Shown here piece after piece: positions 1-11,984 of a stretch of DNA of 64,000 nucleotides. Source of the DNA: Dromiciops gliroides (taxonomy: Eukaryota > Chordata > Mammalia > Microbiotheria > Microbiotheriidae); assembly GCF_019393635.1 (NCBI RefSeq), contig NC_057862.1, positions 480,814,669 through 480,878,668 of the forward strand, written 5' to 3'. Position numbers and translations under genes: made by a program. The notes under the pieces are model-generated. The model saw nothing but the letters and a program-made list of their open reading frames with translations, made no database searches and was not told the DNA's origin. How positions within the stretch are numbered: the stretch's first letter is position 1; each line of letters starts with the position of its first letter.

Positions 1-165
1 TTTGGAAATGTTTTGCATGACTACCTATGCGTAATATATTGAGTTGCTTGTTTTCTTAAGGATGGAGGGTGGGCAGGGAGGGAGAAAGAGAATTTGGAAC
101 ACAGTTTTAAAAATTGATGCTAAAATTATTTTTACATATTATTGGGGGAAAATAAAATTCAGTAA
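1..165 (+). mobile_element. L1 3' UTR end, 5'-truncated
   Basis: This matches the end of the marsupial-type L1 3' UTR: a purine-rich 'ggagggtgggcagggaggga' stretch, then 'tttggaacacagttttaaaa' and an A-rich end. The same tail is seen at 14,930 and, reversed, at 38,760. It directly abuts a second L1 piece, so two copies meet here. The window edge cuts the 5' side. Confidence 0.7.
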
Positions 166-1985
166 AGACCTAAAGAAATTATATTACAGAGTAATAATTA
201 CAAAAATAATCTGGTATTGCCAAAGAAATAAAGTGGTTGATATATGGAAAAGATTAGGTAAACAATACGCAGTAGTATATGACCACAGTATCCTAATCTT
301 TTATATACCTAAAGATCCAAGATTTTTGGGTAAGAACTCATATTTTGACAAAAATTTTGGGGGAAACTGAAATACAGTATTTCAGAAACTAGGCATAGAC
401 CAACATCTCACACCATATATCAAAAATGAGATCAAAATGTATAAGCAGTTTAGACATATCGGGTGATATCACAAATAATTTATAGGAGCATGGGAAAATG
501 TCCCTGTCAGATACATGGACAAGAGAATCATTTATGGGGGAAACAGTGGATAGGGAAAATCATGGAAAGTAAAATGAACAATTGTGAGTATATGAAATTA
601 GGTTTTATACAAACACAACTAATGCATACAAAATTTGAAGGAAAACCAAAAGGGGTTATTTACAGTAAGTTTCTCCGATAAAGGCCTTATTTCTCAAATA
701 TGCAGGGAACTGAGCCAAATTTAAAAAAAAAAAAAACAACAAGAGGTATTCATTGCTTGATAAGTGGTCAAAGGAGATCAGGTAGTTTTCAGAAGAAGAA
801 ATTAAAGCAATCAATTGTCACATGAAGAAATGCTCTAAATCACTATTGACTAGAAAAATGCAAATGTTTTAAAGTCTGAAGTAGTACTTCACACCTATTA
901 GACTAACATTACAGAATAAGGAAGTGATAAATGCTGGAGGGACTGTGGAAAAATTGGGCCACTATTGCATTGTTGATGGAATTATGAATTGGTCCAACTA
1001 TTTGAGAGAGCAATTTGGAACTATGTCCAAAGGGCTGTAAAACTGTGACCCTTTGACCCAGAAGTACTTCTACCAAGTCTATGCCAAACAGATCAAAGGA
1101 AAAGGAAAAGAACCTATTTGTATAAAAATATAGCAACTCTCTTTTTGGTGGTGCAAAACTGGATTTGAGAAAATGCGTACTATTTGTGGTATGGCTGGAC
1201 AAATTGTAGTATATGAATATTATAGATTACTATTATTTTATAAGAAATGGTGAGCAGGATGGTTTCAGAAAAATAACAAACAGAATTCATATATAAACTG
1301 ATACAAAATGAAGTGAATAGAATTAGGAAGATATTGTATATAATAACAGCAATATTTAAATGATGATCACCTGTGAAAGACTTAGCTACTCTGAACAGTT
1401 GTTCAGTTGTTTCAGTTGTGTCTGACTCTTTGTGGCCTCATTTGGAGTTTTCTTGGCAAAGATACTGGAATAGTTTGCCATTCTTCCTCCAGCTTATTTT
1501 CCAAATGAGGAAACTGAGGAAAATAGGGTTAAGTTACTTGCCCAAGGTCACACAGCTAGTTAAGTATCTGAGGCTAGGTTTGAACTCGGGAAAGTAAGTC
1601 TTCTTGACTTCAGGACTGCCACTCTATCCACTAATCCACTTAGTGGTTGATCAAGATAAATATCCAAGACAATTCCCAGGGACCTATGATGAAAATTGTT
1701 ATCCACCTATAGAAAAAGAACTCATGAATTCTGAGCAAATATTGAAGAAGAATTTTTTTTCACTTTAGGTATTTTTCTTATAATTTGTGTTTTCTTTTGC
1801 AACATGGCTAATAAGATATATTTTTTAGATCACATGTATAATCAATATATTACTTGCTTTCTCAATGTGTGGGAAAGAAGCTGAAGAGAAAATTAGAAAC
1901 TAAAATTTTGCAAAAATTAAAGTGTTCCAAATGTAATTAGAAATATATTTAACATAATAAAAAAAACAATTATATTAGAACAAAT
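166..1985 (+). mobile_element. L1 ORF2 C-terminal part and 3' UTR, decayed
   Basis: The DNA follows the L1 ORF2 order seen in the other copies of this window. It opens with the block after the reverse-transcriptase core ('ttatattacagagtaataat'). It continues through 'aaactaggcatagaccaaca' and the late-ORF2 block near 950-1200 (first few hundred codons from the end), and ends in an AT-rich 3' UTR. Frames are broken by many stops. A MIR-like SINE splits the 3' UTR at about 1398-1640, and L1 resumes at about 1650 ('gataaatatccaagacaatt'). Confidence 0.8.
1398..1640 (-). mobile_element. MIR-like CORE SINE, long form
   Basis: Read on the minus strand, this has the order tRNA-like head, CORE ('agctgtgtgaccttgggcaa' type) and LINE-like tail. 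On plus it is 'tgtctgactctttgtggcct', then 'gtcacacagctagttaagta', then 'ctctatccactaat'. Four other copies of this longer SINE occur at 37.87, 44.2, 52.76 and 63.5 kb. It interrupts the L1 3' UTR, so it is younger than that L1. Confidence 0.75.
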
Positions 1986-2929
1986 GAAGGAACTGTGGCC
2001 TAGAAAGGATAATTGGCCTGGCTATGGTCAAACAGGCAGGAAGTTTTGTAATAGTAAATTTAGGGCTTTTTCTATTCTAAGTATTCCTGCTCTCTAAGGC
2101 CCCTTCCTTGGTTGATATACATTGAAGGACACAGAGTACAATTACCAAATATCAACATTCTGCTCTCTCTCCCTTTTGTTCCTCTGCAACTCCTACAAGG
2201 GCAACAACAGGTGTTTCTTACACTGCAGCCTTTTTCCCCATTGCCTGTCAATCATAACAACCAGCCCTGAATTACCAGTGCAGATGGAAATTTGAGCTAT
2301 GGATTCATTTCACTTGTGACAAGAACAATAACATTAAAAGCTCTCTCAAAACTTGCCATGCCTGTTATAAGTTGTGGCAAGCATTTTAACCACATTACTA
2401 TGGGTTTTCATTACCCTATGTGACATTTTGCATCACTGTGGCTGGAGGAACTTGTCATCCATACCAAGACCAACATATACTCTCCCTCTTTCCTGTCTCC
2501 CAAAATTCATCTTGGTTGCAAGGCAATTCTGCTTTCTGATAAAGCTTGTTTAGACTCGAGAAAACCAGTGTCTTACTCCTTGGCTACACAAATCACCCCT
2601 TCAATCAAAAGAGACAGGCTTAGGTGGCAACATGCTCTGACTTAAAGTAGAGAAAGCTTTCACTTGGATGAGTGAAATAGTGGTGTATGTAAGATTTTTT
2701 AAAAAATTGATTCACTAGAAATGTCTACAAATGCCATGCACATAGATTGATATTTTACTTTCTAAAACTGCCCTTGTCCAAATAAACATTCATAAGGGAT
2801 TACAGTGAAGGACAAATCAAGGTTGTCTGCTAAACTCCCTATTTGAAATCTGTTTGAACGACCGAAAGAAATATGAAAGGACATTGTCAGAAGAGGACAA
2901 TGAAGAACACGAGGAGAGAAGAGAACAAA
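1986..2929. other. Mostly unassigned; small MIR remnant at the left edge
   Basis: A short MIR-like remnant ('aaggaactgtggcctagaaa') lies at about 1986-2070. From about 2100 to 2900 I recognise no repeat family, gene or RNA. Composition is more balanced than its surroundings around 2150-2600, so this is one of the few candidate unique stretches. Confidence 0.4.
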
Positions 2930-3900
2930 AAAAGCAAGGCTTAGTGTGACATAATGTAAAAGGTACTGACTAATGTCAGAACCTCTGAGTTCTAATCCTG
3001 GTTTTGTTATTAAGTAGACTTGTAACTTGACCAAGGCACTTCAGCAAATACTGAATATTTTAATAAAAGTATCTTTAAAAGGTTAAATCTATAAAAGATT
3101 AAATCCAATGATTAAGAGTTCCTCTTTCTCTAAAGTTCTGTGATTCTAGTCCCTGGTTAAAATCCATCTTTTTAGATCTTATAAAGGTTTTCAGGTACTT
3201 TTTCACTTTTCTCTCTGTCACAAGTTTACTAATTGATTCATCAAACACTGAGCATCTGCCAAGTAAAATAAATTGTATTAGATATTAAAGGATAGGAGTA
3301 AAATCAGAAAAAAAAGATTCACTTTAAAGTAGATCTATGAAAGTTCAGCATTAAGCACTAACACAGTTGGGGGCATAGTATATAGATCACAAGGATTATA
3401 ATTTAGAAGAGCTGAGTTCAACTGTTGCTCAGATAGAAACTTACTAGATTGGTGACTGTGGCAAGTGCCTTAACCTCTCTCTGTCTCAGTTTTATCATCT
3501 ATAATATGAGGAAAATTATATCACTTACTTCCAAAGGTTGTAGGAACGTCAAATAAGAACATATTTGTAAAACACTTAGCAGAGTGCCTTCTAGATAGCA
3601 GGAACTTAATAATTGCTCATTCCTTCCCTTCCCCTTTTAAAGTTGTGATAGTTTAAAATTGCACTAAGATTTTTTGACATCCTATATAGCCATTTAAGGG
3701 GTACCATGCACTTTCTTGTGAAGTAAATAACGTATTATTATTATTAGCCCCATTTTATACATTCCTGAACTTAAACTCAGATGTTAAATAGTTTGCCTAT
3801 TACCACCTATCTAATAAATGGCAGAACCTAGATTCAATCCAGATTTTCTGACTCCAGCACCCTCGAATCTAGCACTCTTTCTACTGTATAATATCTGTCA
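2930..3900. repeat. Three MIR/THER-type SINE remnants
   Basis: Plus-strand MIR at about 2935-3060 ('cctctgagttctaatcctgg'). A longer plus-strand MIR/THER at about 3365-3640, with the usual 'ctctctgtctcagttttatc' core and a 'tagcaggaacttaataattg' tail. A minus-strand MIR at about 3690-3895. All are strongly diverged and therefore old. Confidence 0.65.
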
Positions 3901-5091
3901 TTTATTCAGAAATAGCTCTTGACCTCAAGGAGCGTATATTCTAACAGTGAAGATGAGGCAAAATAAACAAATAGCCATAATACAAAGTAAAATGACTAAA
4001 TGTTTAAGATCGCTTACCATTTTAGCTTGGCTTTGGAAGAAGGATGGGTAGGATTTGAACAGAAAGAAATGGGGCCATTATATGGAGGAATAAGAAGAAA
4101 ATAATTTTTAATAACATGATAGCCATTTTAGAGGAAATTATACTGATTCAAAAAGAGTTATTTGTTATGGTTTAAAAAGTAGAAAAATGAGATTGTTACA
4201 TGGTCAGTGCAAACAAAATAAGTTTAAAATCTCAGTGCCTTAGCATGAATTTCTAGAACACTAATGTCTAACTGTTTTATGTGCTATGAAGATTAAGGAC
4301 AAATTGTTGGGGAAAATGGAGATAGAGGTGGTACCACTGCCTTCCGAAATTCATGTTGGATTATGGATAATAGGTGTCAAAACCAAACAACAATTCCATT
4401 TAGATTTCACTGAAGACTGTCTAAATTTTAGCAATCCTTGTATACAGATTAAGCTGTATTGTACCTTGGGTTTTCAGAACTGATTAATAGGAAACTGTGC
4501 ATATAGCATGCAGGTATATAAACACACATACACATACATATATATGCCTATATTTCTCTCTATATATGTATGTATATAAAACCAAATAATTATATAGTAT
4601 CAAGAAATGCATTCTAAGTACTGAGCCATCTTCATTGGTGAGATAAAATTAGAATTTTTTCACCCAAGATAAAAGCAATCCAAAACCAAAAAACAAACTA
4701 AGTAATATGATGGGGCTGGGATAGTCAGATGTTATTCGATAAAATAGTCTATCCATTGGTATAATTACATTGAAAGGGGGGCTGTTGCCCCAAATGCAAA
4801 GACTTTATTCCCTAGTCCCATGAGGGTTGTAGTTGTGAGCATCACAGTTATAGAATTCTCTGGGAACCTGGCTGAGGTGCAAGAAGTGAAGTAAAGCTAA
4901 GTGGCTCAAAGGATGGCACTGAAGTTATGGGTCTCTAAACTGGGATTGCCATAGAGAAACACCATCATGGCACCATGAATTTTGCTCTGCCCATTTACTA
5001 TTTCAGAGTTTGGAGTACTTATATCAAACCTATGCTAATCACTTCTTTGATTCCATATACCAAGTGTTTATTTGTTTTTCTTCTTAGAAAT
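3901..5091. other. L2-like remnant, microsatellite, then unassigned DNA
   Basis: About 3905-4100 resembles the antisense of L2 ('gacctcaaggagcgtatatt', 'ggatgggtaggatttgaaca'). A CA/TA microsatellite lies at about 4513-4580. The rest, including 4600-5090, shows no family I recognise and no convincing reading frame. Confidence 0.45.
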
Positions 5092-5243
5092 TTTATTTTA
5101 TTTTATTTTTTGCAGGGCAATGAGGATTAAATGACTTGCCCAAGGTCACACAGCTAGTGTCAAGAGTCTGAGGTTGGATTTGAACTCAGGTCTTCCTGAA
5201 TCCAGGGCCAGTGCTTTATCCACTGTGCCATCAAGCTGTCCCA
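5092..5243 (-). mobile_element. tRNA-derived marsupial SINE
   Basis: On minus it reads as head 'agctgatggcacagtggata', B-box-like 'gagttcaaatcc', then the core 'agctgtgtgaccttgggcaa' and an A/T-rich tail (TTTTA repeats on plus). This is the abundant young SINE of the window (WSINE1/Mar1-like; name from memory). This copy lacks part of the middle. Confidence 0.85.
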
Positions 5244-6239
5244 TTCTTTTTAATTTCAAATAGTAGCCTGTTATGAGTTTTGGTGGAGGGTAAGGGTAAG
5301 AAGACTTATATAAGGTTCACAGGTTTACCTTCATAATCAGAAATGCTGATTTTTAAGCAGAAAAGTTAAAATATTAACAAGGCAAGATGTTTGCACACAT
5401 AAGAACTTTTAGGCTTTGGGGAAGTTTTAGGGTTTATGGGATCACTCATTAAGAATAGGAAGGGAGCTCATAGGTATTCTAATCTAACCCCTCCATGAAA
5501 CTAAGGCAGATTAAGTGACTTGACCAATGCCACACAGTTATGGTAATAGGAATAGTTCAAAGAAAGAAGAATACAGTGACAATCAGTGTCACATTATAGT
5601 TAGGCAAAGTAAATAATTACAAGGTATTGTGCTTGGAGGGACAAGTGATTTTCCTCATAAAATTTACCTTCACTAATTACTGAAAACTGTTCATCAACAA
5701 TGAATGCTTTTGTGTTAATCATTCCCTTCTCCCTCAGGTCCTTTTTCAGCCTGCAAATCTACCTTGCAATGGGAAAATTGAAATCATCAAAGCCTTGTTG
5801 TTAATGAGGCTTAAGGGAAAGCAAGGGAGCCTAAGAGTTGGTAGGAGGGGATGATAGAAAGGCTTCTATAAGGGAGAAATTGGCCCAGAAAAAATAATAA
5901 TGGTTTGATAACAACCCTTCTAGAGAGATTGTGTAAATATTATTGACCCCACTTCACCCATGAGAAAATTTGAGGTTTCATACCTTGTCTAAGCTTCTAA
6001 GGCCAGTATGAAACAAAGCTAGGACTTGATCTAAGGACTTACAATTTAAGTTTATTTCCCTATGCCACAGTGGCACTCCAATAAAAGCACAGAGGGCATC
6101 ATTGGTGAACTTCACTTCCATATCATTTTTTCAAAAGGATGGCTCTTGTGCCAAGGCTGCAGGATTTCTTCATTTGCTGTACATCTTCCCCATGCTCTAG
6201 ATTCTGGGGGGTATACCCAAGGTGCATTCCAGTTCAGTT
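5244..6239. other. Unassigned DNA with MIR fragments
   Basis: Minus-strand MIR pieces are visible at about 5470-5545 ('aagtgacttgaccaatgcca') and 5930-6075 ('gagaaaatttgaggtttcat'). The remainder shows no gene, RNA or repeat I can name. Confidence 0.45.
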
Positions 6240-6900
6240 AATATCCTAAAAAGTAGTCAGCATGGACTGGGAGATAGAATATTATATTAGGAATCCAGGA
6301 GATTTGATTCAAATTATTCTTTGAATATTTTTTTAGCTAGCACAAGCAAATTATTTTTCTTCTCCAAGTTTGTTTCCTCATTTGGAAAATGGGGATGCTA
6401 TTATCACCTATGGGCTCTCCATGCCTATAATTGATTGCTAAAATGACGTCTTTCTAAGCCTCAGTTAAGATATTCTCTTTTCTGATCCTAATGCCTTAAT
6501 TCTGAAAATGAATCATATAATTACATAGTTGGGAAATGTAACAGTGGCAACTAGTCAAATCCATACCTGAAAAAGAATAATTACTGTGACAAGCCCAACA
6601 AGTGGTCATCCAGCCTCTCTTCAAAGGCATCAGAAGCAGCCCAAGCCATTTTCCAATATCTCAACCCTTTGAACAGTTCTTCCTTATGAGTTCCCTCCTT
6701 CATCCAGATTCTTATAGGTGGCATAGTGTTAATGATGCTACCCTGGAACTCAAGGAGGCTTGATTTCTATTCCTGCTTCATAGTTAATATTTGTGTGACC
6801 TTGTGCTAGTCACTTAAGTTCTCTAAGCCTTAGTTTCATCTGTAAAAATGGGATTAATATGGCACCTTTTAAGGAACTCCCACTTTCAGGATCCCCAGGA
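6240..6900. repeat. MIR (+), CR1/L3 antisense piece, MIR (+)
   Basis: MIR on plus at about 6260-6400. A piece of antisense CR1/L3 LINE at about 6590-6715 ('agttcttccttatgagttcc', the block also found at 12.0 kb). A second plus-strand MIR at about 6725-6880, with 'tgtgtgaccttgtgctagtc' and 'cttagtttcatctgtaaaaa'. Confidence 0.6.
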
Positions 6901-7518
6901 GTTTTTGTTGTTGTTGTTGTTGTTTGTTTGTTGGGGGGGGTGAGGTTGGAAGAAGAGGAAGAAAAGAAATGTTTCCATCCTAACATTAAGTCAGAGTTAT
7001 CTCTATTTTTTTCTCTATGTGCTGCAAGACATTTATTGGGCCTTTCTCTTGTATTCTCCTTTGGTGTTCTCAGTTAAGTATATACACACATCACAAAGCA
7101 GTTATGACTGTTTATAATTTTATATCAAAGGTCATTTGCTTTTAACATGCTGCACAATTCAGCAATTATGAGTAACTTAAAGAATAACAACATCAACAAT
7201 AATGATCACCAAAACATTTACCACTTTGAAGTTTGCAAAATACTTTACAATTAGCATCTCAGTTTCATCCTCATAAAAACCTAGGAGGTAGGTGCTATCT
7301 ATTATTGCCCTCACTTCAAATGAAGAGATGGATGGATACATAGGTTAAGTTACTTACCCTCCTAATATCTATTTGAGACTGGATTTGAACTCAGGTCTTG
7401 ACTCTAGATCTAGTGTTCTCTTCATTGGGTTACTTTGGTATGAAACAAAGAACAAAGAAAGATCTTTCCATCTTTAGACAGTGGGAGATAGGAGTGGCTA
7501 CATTTTTGAAGTTATTGT
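6901..7518. other. (GTT)n tract, unassigned DNA, MIR (-)
   Basis: A short GTT/GTTT repeat with a G-run lies at about 6904-6940. A minus-strand MIR occupies about 7230-7420 ('gagactggatttgaactcag'). Nothing else is recognised. Confidence 0.5.
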
Positions 7519-7662
7519 CTTTTTTTTTTTGGCAATGGGGGTTAAGTGACTTGCCCAGGGTCACACAGCTACTAAGTGTCAACTGTCTGAGGTCTGACTT
7601 GAACTCAGGTAACCCTGAATCCAGGGCCAGTGCTTTATCCACTGTGCCAACTAGCTGCCCCC
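7519..7662 (-). mobile_element. tRNA-derived marsupial SINE with target-site duplication
   Basis: Full-length SINE in antisense, with its A-tail seen as T10 at the left and its head 'gggggcagctagttggcaca' at the right. A 16-bp direct repeat 'tgaagttattgtcttt' at 7507-7522 and 7663-7678 is the target-site duplication, a textbook LINE-mobilised insertion. Confidence 0.93.
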
Positions 7663-8734
7663 TGAAGTTATTGTCTTTCTAAAATCTCTGGGGAAGTCAC
7701 TTGGCCTCCTAATTCTAAAATCATGTGATTCTGTCATCTTATTTTTTATAATGTTGTTATGGTTTCAGTTGTATGCCAACAATATCTTTTGTGTAAAAAT
7801 ATATATGTGTTCCTATGGTCTTTCCATTCAGCTAGGAAAAGAGCAAAAAGCAATAATTAAACACCTACTATGCCTGAGGCGTTCTGCTAAGCTATTTAGA
7901 ATATATCATTTCATCCTTACAACAACCCTGGGAGATAAGTGCTGTTATTATCCTACAAATGAGTAAACTGAGGCAGACTGAGGCCAAGTGACTTTCCCAG
8001 GGACAAATAGCTAATAAGTGTCTGAAGACAGGTTTTAACTCAAGTCTTCCTTACTATAGGCCAAGTGTTTGATCTACTGCATCACCTAATTGCCTCTATC
8101 CAGGCAGAAAGTTCAAAGCCAAATATATAGAAAGGAAGTTGGCTGAAAGCAAGACCCATATATCAGAAATTACTCTATGGGGTCAACCAGATTTCATTCT
8201 CTAGTTCAGCTTCAGATAGTCCTGAGATTTGGGGAAAATAAATGAACCAAAATAGCAGAAGAGTATTTGCTAACTCTAGCTCTTCCCCTTTCCCTCTTCC
8301 CCCAACATAATGGCAAATTTCCAGCTAAGTGGAGGACTGTGGGTGATATGAATCATGGTACTACTCATTGGATGTATAGCATGAATGTAAAAGGAAGCAG
8401 CAAGTACTGTGCTGTGTGGTTAATTCCACATGTCTTAAAATATTTAGAGAAGGAAATCCTTCTAGTATCTGTCTACTGCCTCTCATTAGCTGAGTCAGGA
8501 GAGTGAAAATGATGAGTTGTCTGGTTCAGTGGGTTACCTTGACCTCATTTCTTTACCTTATTAGCTAGGAGCTTGTGAGATGGAAAAAAAAAAGAAAAGA
8601 AAAGAAAAGAAAAGAGCCCCAAAGATAGCCACTGTAGAGGCAAGGTTGAGAATGGAAGTAATTACCCAGACAATTCAGAAAGAAGGCAAGCAAAGAGGTT
8701 TCTGGACATATAAACTCAATATAAAGCTAAAAAA
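7663..8734. other. MIR (-) and otherwise unassigned DNA
   Basis: A minus-strand THER/MIR-type SINE lies at about 7835-8095 ('gtaaactgaggcagactgag', 'tgatctactgcatcacctaa'). 8100-8735 holds nothing I recognise except an (AAAAG)n tract at about 8583-8617. Confidence 0.5.
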
Positions 8735-9060
8735 TGAATGTTGAAAAATTGGGAACATCATCATTCAATTCTGGTCCTAGAAAAATGTTGCCAGTGCCTT
8801 TACAAATGGTGCTCAAGACAGGGAAAGGCAAAATTGATAGGGAAGAATAAATGTCCAATCAAATTTCATGAGTTTAATTATCCTCTCTATGAAGATGACT
8901 CTCAGATTTATCTACCCAGCCTTATTTTCTCTTGTAAGCTTCTCTTCTGCATCAGTAATTTTCTTACTGCCTGTTACCCAAATTTTGAACCTCAATGTTA
9001 TCCATGACTCTACTCTCCTTCATTCTCCATATAAAATGAATTGGTGAGTCTTGTCAACTC
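8735..9060 (+). mobile_element. L2/CR1-clade reverse transcriptase fragment
   Basis: A stretch near 8868-8925 translates to NYPLYEDDSQIYLPSL. This is the decayed form of the F/Y-x-D-D catalytic box region of L2-type LINE reverse transcriptase: the first of the two core Asp is Glu, and the next two Asp are retained. Downstream reading frames are broken. The sense strand is plus, opposite to most L2 pieces in the window. Confidence 0.65.
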
Positions 9061-9545
9061 TAACTTCACAGCATGCCTTATATTCATCCCTTCCTCTTAA
9101 TTTATGTGGCCACTGGCCTAATATAGGCTCTTATTGCCTCTCATTAAGATCCCACAATATGACCTCTCACTTTTATTCCCTCCCCTATATAAACCATTTT
9201 TTGTTCAGCTGACAAAATTCTGTTTTAAAATACATTTCAATCCAATCCAATGCAGTAAACATTTATGATATGCTTACTATATGTTAGTCACTGGGCATAC
9301 AAAGACAAAAATGAAGTATTCTCTAATATCAAGGATCTTACATAGTGTGGGGGAGAAGGAGACAAGAAACACACATAGAAGCTAATGACTTGGGAAAAGG
9401 GAAAGTACCGTAAAGACGGGAGTTTAAAGAATCTTCTACAAGATGATGCTAGAGCTATTCCTGAAAGGGAGAGAGTACTTTCAAGGGACAGAAGTGAGGA
9501 AAGAGAGCATTCCAGGCAAGAGAGACAACAAGCTATATGTACATG
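9061..9545. mobile_element. L2-type remnants
   Basis: About 9060-9220 may continue the plus-strand L2 fragment. About 9240-9540 is antisense L2 ('gagcattccaggcaagagag', 'atatgttagtcactgggcat'), the same block as at 32.4, 34.6 and 44.7 kb. Both are old. Confidence 0.5.
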
Positions 9546-9880
9546 TCTATGTGTGTGTATGCATGTAGGTATTGTGTATATATAAAATGTCTATTGACCT
9601 TTTATCAATAAAAATAACCTTACAGAGAGAGGTTTCATTGGAGTTACAAGATTAGATAGATAGATGGATTCATAGATAGATAGATAAATGATAGATATGT
9701 CTACATACAAAGATAAATTTCCATACCTACTTAATCAACTTTTTATATGCATACATATACACACTATATATATATATAAACATATGTGTATCTATAGACA
9801 GTAGATACACATGCATATGCACATGCATATACATTATATACATGCATGCATAATACATATATACTCTTACTCATTTTTTT
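9546..9880. repeat. Interrupted TATG / TAGA / TA microsatellites
   Basis: Runs of GTAT/TATG, of 'tagatagatagatgg' type (about 9650-9700) and of 'tatatatatata' (about 9766-9778), with 'gcatatgcacatgcatatac' blocks. No coding sense. Confidence 0.7.
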
Positions 9881-9889
9881 TTTCCTCTC

Positions 9890-10500
9890 CAAGGTTCTTT
9901 TTATTGTTGAAACCTATAGCTTTTACTCGATTATCTTTCTTCCTGACACTCCTGAAGACTGTGACACTGTTGACCAACCCTTCCTTACTGATATTAGCCC
10001 TCACCGGGATTTTATTTTATGTTTCTCCTACTACTAGTATGACCAGTTCTTCTCAGTTTCATTTATTTATTTATTTATTTACTTATCTATCTATTTATTT
10101 ATCTATTTATCCATCTATATGTTTATTTATTTATTTATCTGTTTGTTTATCTATCTATCTATCTATCTATTTATTTATTTATTGATTTATTGATTTATTG
10201 TGGGGCAATGAGGGTTAAGTGACTTGCCCAGGGTCCCATAGCTAGAAAGTGTCAAGTGTCTGAGGTTGGATTTCAATTCAGGTTCTCCTGAATCCAGGGC
10301 TAGGTGCCACCTAGCTGCCTTTCTCAGTTTCTGTTGCAGTACCATGATCTATATACCATTATGTGTAGATAGACTCCTGGGCTCTGTGCTGGACCTTCTT
10401 ACCTTTCTTCATTTCTCTGTGACTGTTTTTAAATTTCTCTTTCTCCCATACTCAGCATAATATCATGAGCATAATAAGTTCCTAATAATGTTGCATTCAC
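9890..10500 (+). mobile_element. L2 reverse-transcriptase remnant split by a SINE
   Basis: 9890-10060 and 10332-10500 together follow L2 ORF2 in sense. 'gactgtgacactgttgacca' encodes the D-T-V-D block upstream of the catalytic box, and later 'cctgggctctgtgctggacc' matches the P-x-G-S-V-L-x-P block. A SINE with an expanded tail lies between them. Confidence 0.6.
10062..10320 (-). mobile_element. SINE whose A-tail has become a (TTTA/TCTA)n microsatellite
   Basis: The antisense SINE body is 10199-10320 and lacks part of the head. Its tail side is a 136-bp run of TTTA, TCTA and TTGA units (10062-10198). The 11-bp direct repeat 'ttctcagtttc' at 10050-10060 and 10321-10331 brackets body plus microsatellite, showing that the microsatellite grew from the SINE tail. 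Confidence 0.88.
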
Positions 10501-11984
10501 TGCTGGACATTTTTTTTCATGTGAAGAAAGTAGAAATATTTAGTTTGGTAAAGTGAAGTCTGACAGAGGAATGATAGTTTTCTTCAAGTGTTTGATTAAA
10601 GTTGACACTAAAGCACAGAACTAAAAGGAATGGGTTAGAAGTTGCAGAGGCAGATTTAGACAAGGGACAGGAAGAATCTTTCTAAGAAACTGAATTATAT
10701 AAATATGGAATGCACTCCTACAGGAGGTAGTCATTTACCTTTTATTGGTGATCGTCATGTACAGGAAATACCAGATACATTATAATGGAAACTTTTATTC
10801 ATTTATGAGTTGTACTAAATAGCCTTTGAGATCCTATACAACTCTGTGTTTTCAGAATATAGAATCAAAGATGAAGCTTTTACTACCTTTATGGGATATA
10901 ATTATGTATACATTTCATGGATATATGGCACATAACTGAACTTTCTGGCAACTTGATATTATGGTATCTTTCACAAATGGTGTAACCAAGGAAAATGGAT
11001 AATATTAGCTTCTCTTCCCAGAGAAGAATAATCCCAGCAGAACTCAATAACCTAAAAGAGAAACTAGATTTAGAAATCTAGGCCACCCTTGATGTACTAC
11101 TTTCCCATCATAAGATTCACCTGTCTCTTATATTCTTCACCTATGCAATTCTGAAGCTCCATGGTCATCTCATTTCTTTAATGTTCCCTTAAACCATCAT
11201 GTAAGCCTGGAATGGATTCACCCCACACTCTATCCAATCCCTTCTTTTGAAATCTCCTTTCATTTCCATTCCAGTCAAGGTGTCTCTCTTCAGTGAAATC
11301 ACTGGACGTGACCTTCCCTTCTGGATCTCACAAAACCTTTTGTAATATACCTTTTTAATGATATCAATTTGTATATGTATCTGTCTGTATTCTGGTCTGT
11401 AAGATATTTGAAAGTATGATGTTTATCTTCTCTAAGCTTCATCTATATTAGTTAATAGAAATTATGGTCCCCTGTACACAGTAGATAATTAATAAATATT
11501 TAACTCACTGAATTGAATTGAGCTTGCTGTCAAGGGTGCCAAGAAAGCACTTTCTCCTGCAAATGAAAAAAAAAAAAGTGTTTCTCCCAATTCCTTTACA
11601 GAATCCCCAAATTTATATCACTAGTGACTCATTTTTCTAGGCTAAGGCATCAATAGCTATAATAGGTTTTAATTAAAATGCAAATAATCACCACAGAGGT
11701 AACATATTAAGCTATCAGTCACCAATATTTCAGTGTAAATTCTGTTATCTCATCAGTTTTCTCAGTGTAATCTTATGGAAATCAAGGATAAAGTGAACAT
11801 TCATTTAAACATTCTTTGTAGAAAAGAGATAATCTAATATTCAACATCTATTTGAGGAGAATAGCTTTCAAAGAGTTTGGAGAAAAGCTACCTGGACATC
11901 AGATAATGTATAAACAAAGTTGGCTTGAGGAAATAACAATGAGACTGTAATAGTTAATCCAACACATACAGGAAAGGAATTCTC
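10501..11984. other. Mostly unassigned; possible L2-like stretch
   Basis: About 11070-11520 loosely resembles the 3' part of an L2/L3 LINE in sense (pyrimidine-rich, ending 'agtagataattaataaatat'). 10500-11060 and 11540-11985 contain no recognisable gene, RNA or repeat. Confidence 0.35.

Noticed and set aside
9811-10185. 124-codon plus frame with Ile-Tyr-Leu-Ser repeats
   Set aside because: Runs through L2 remnant and the TTTA/TCTA microsatellite; low-complexity artefact.
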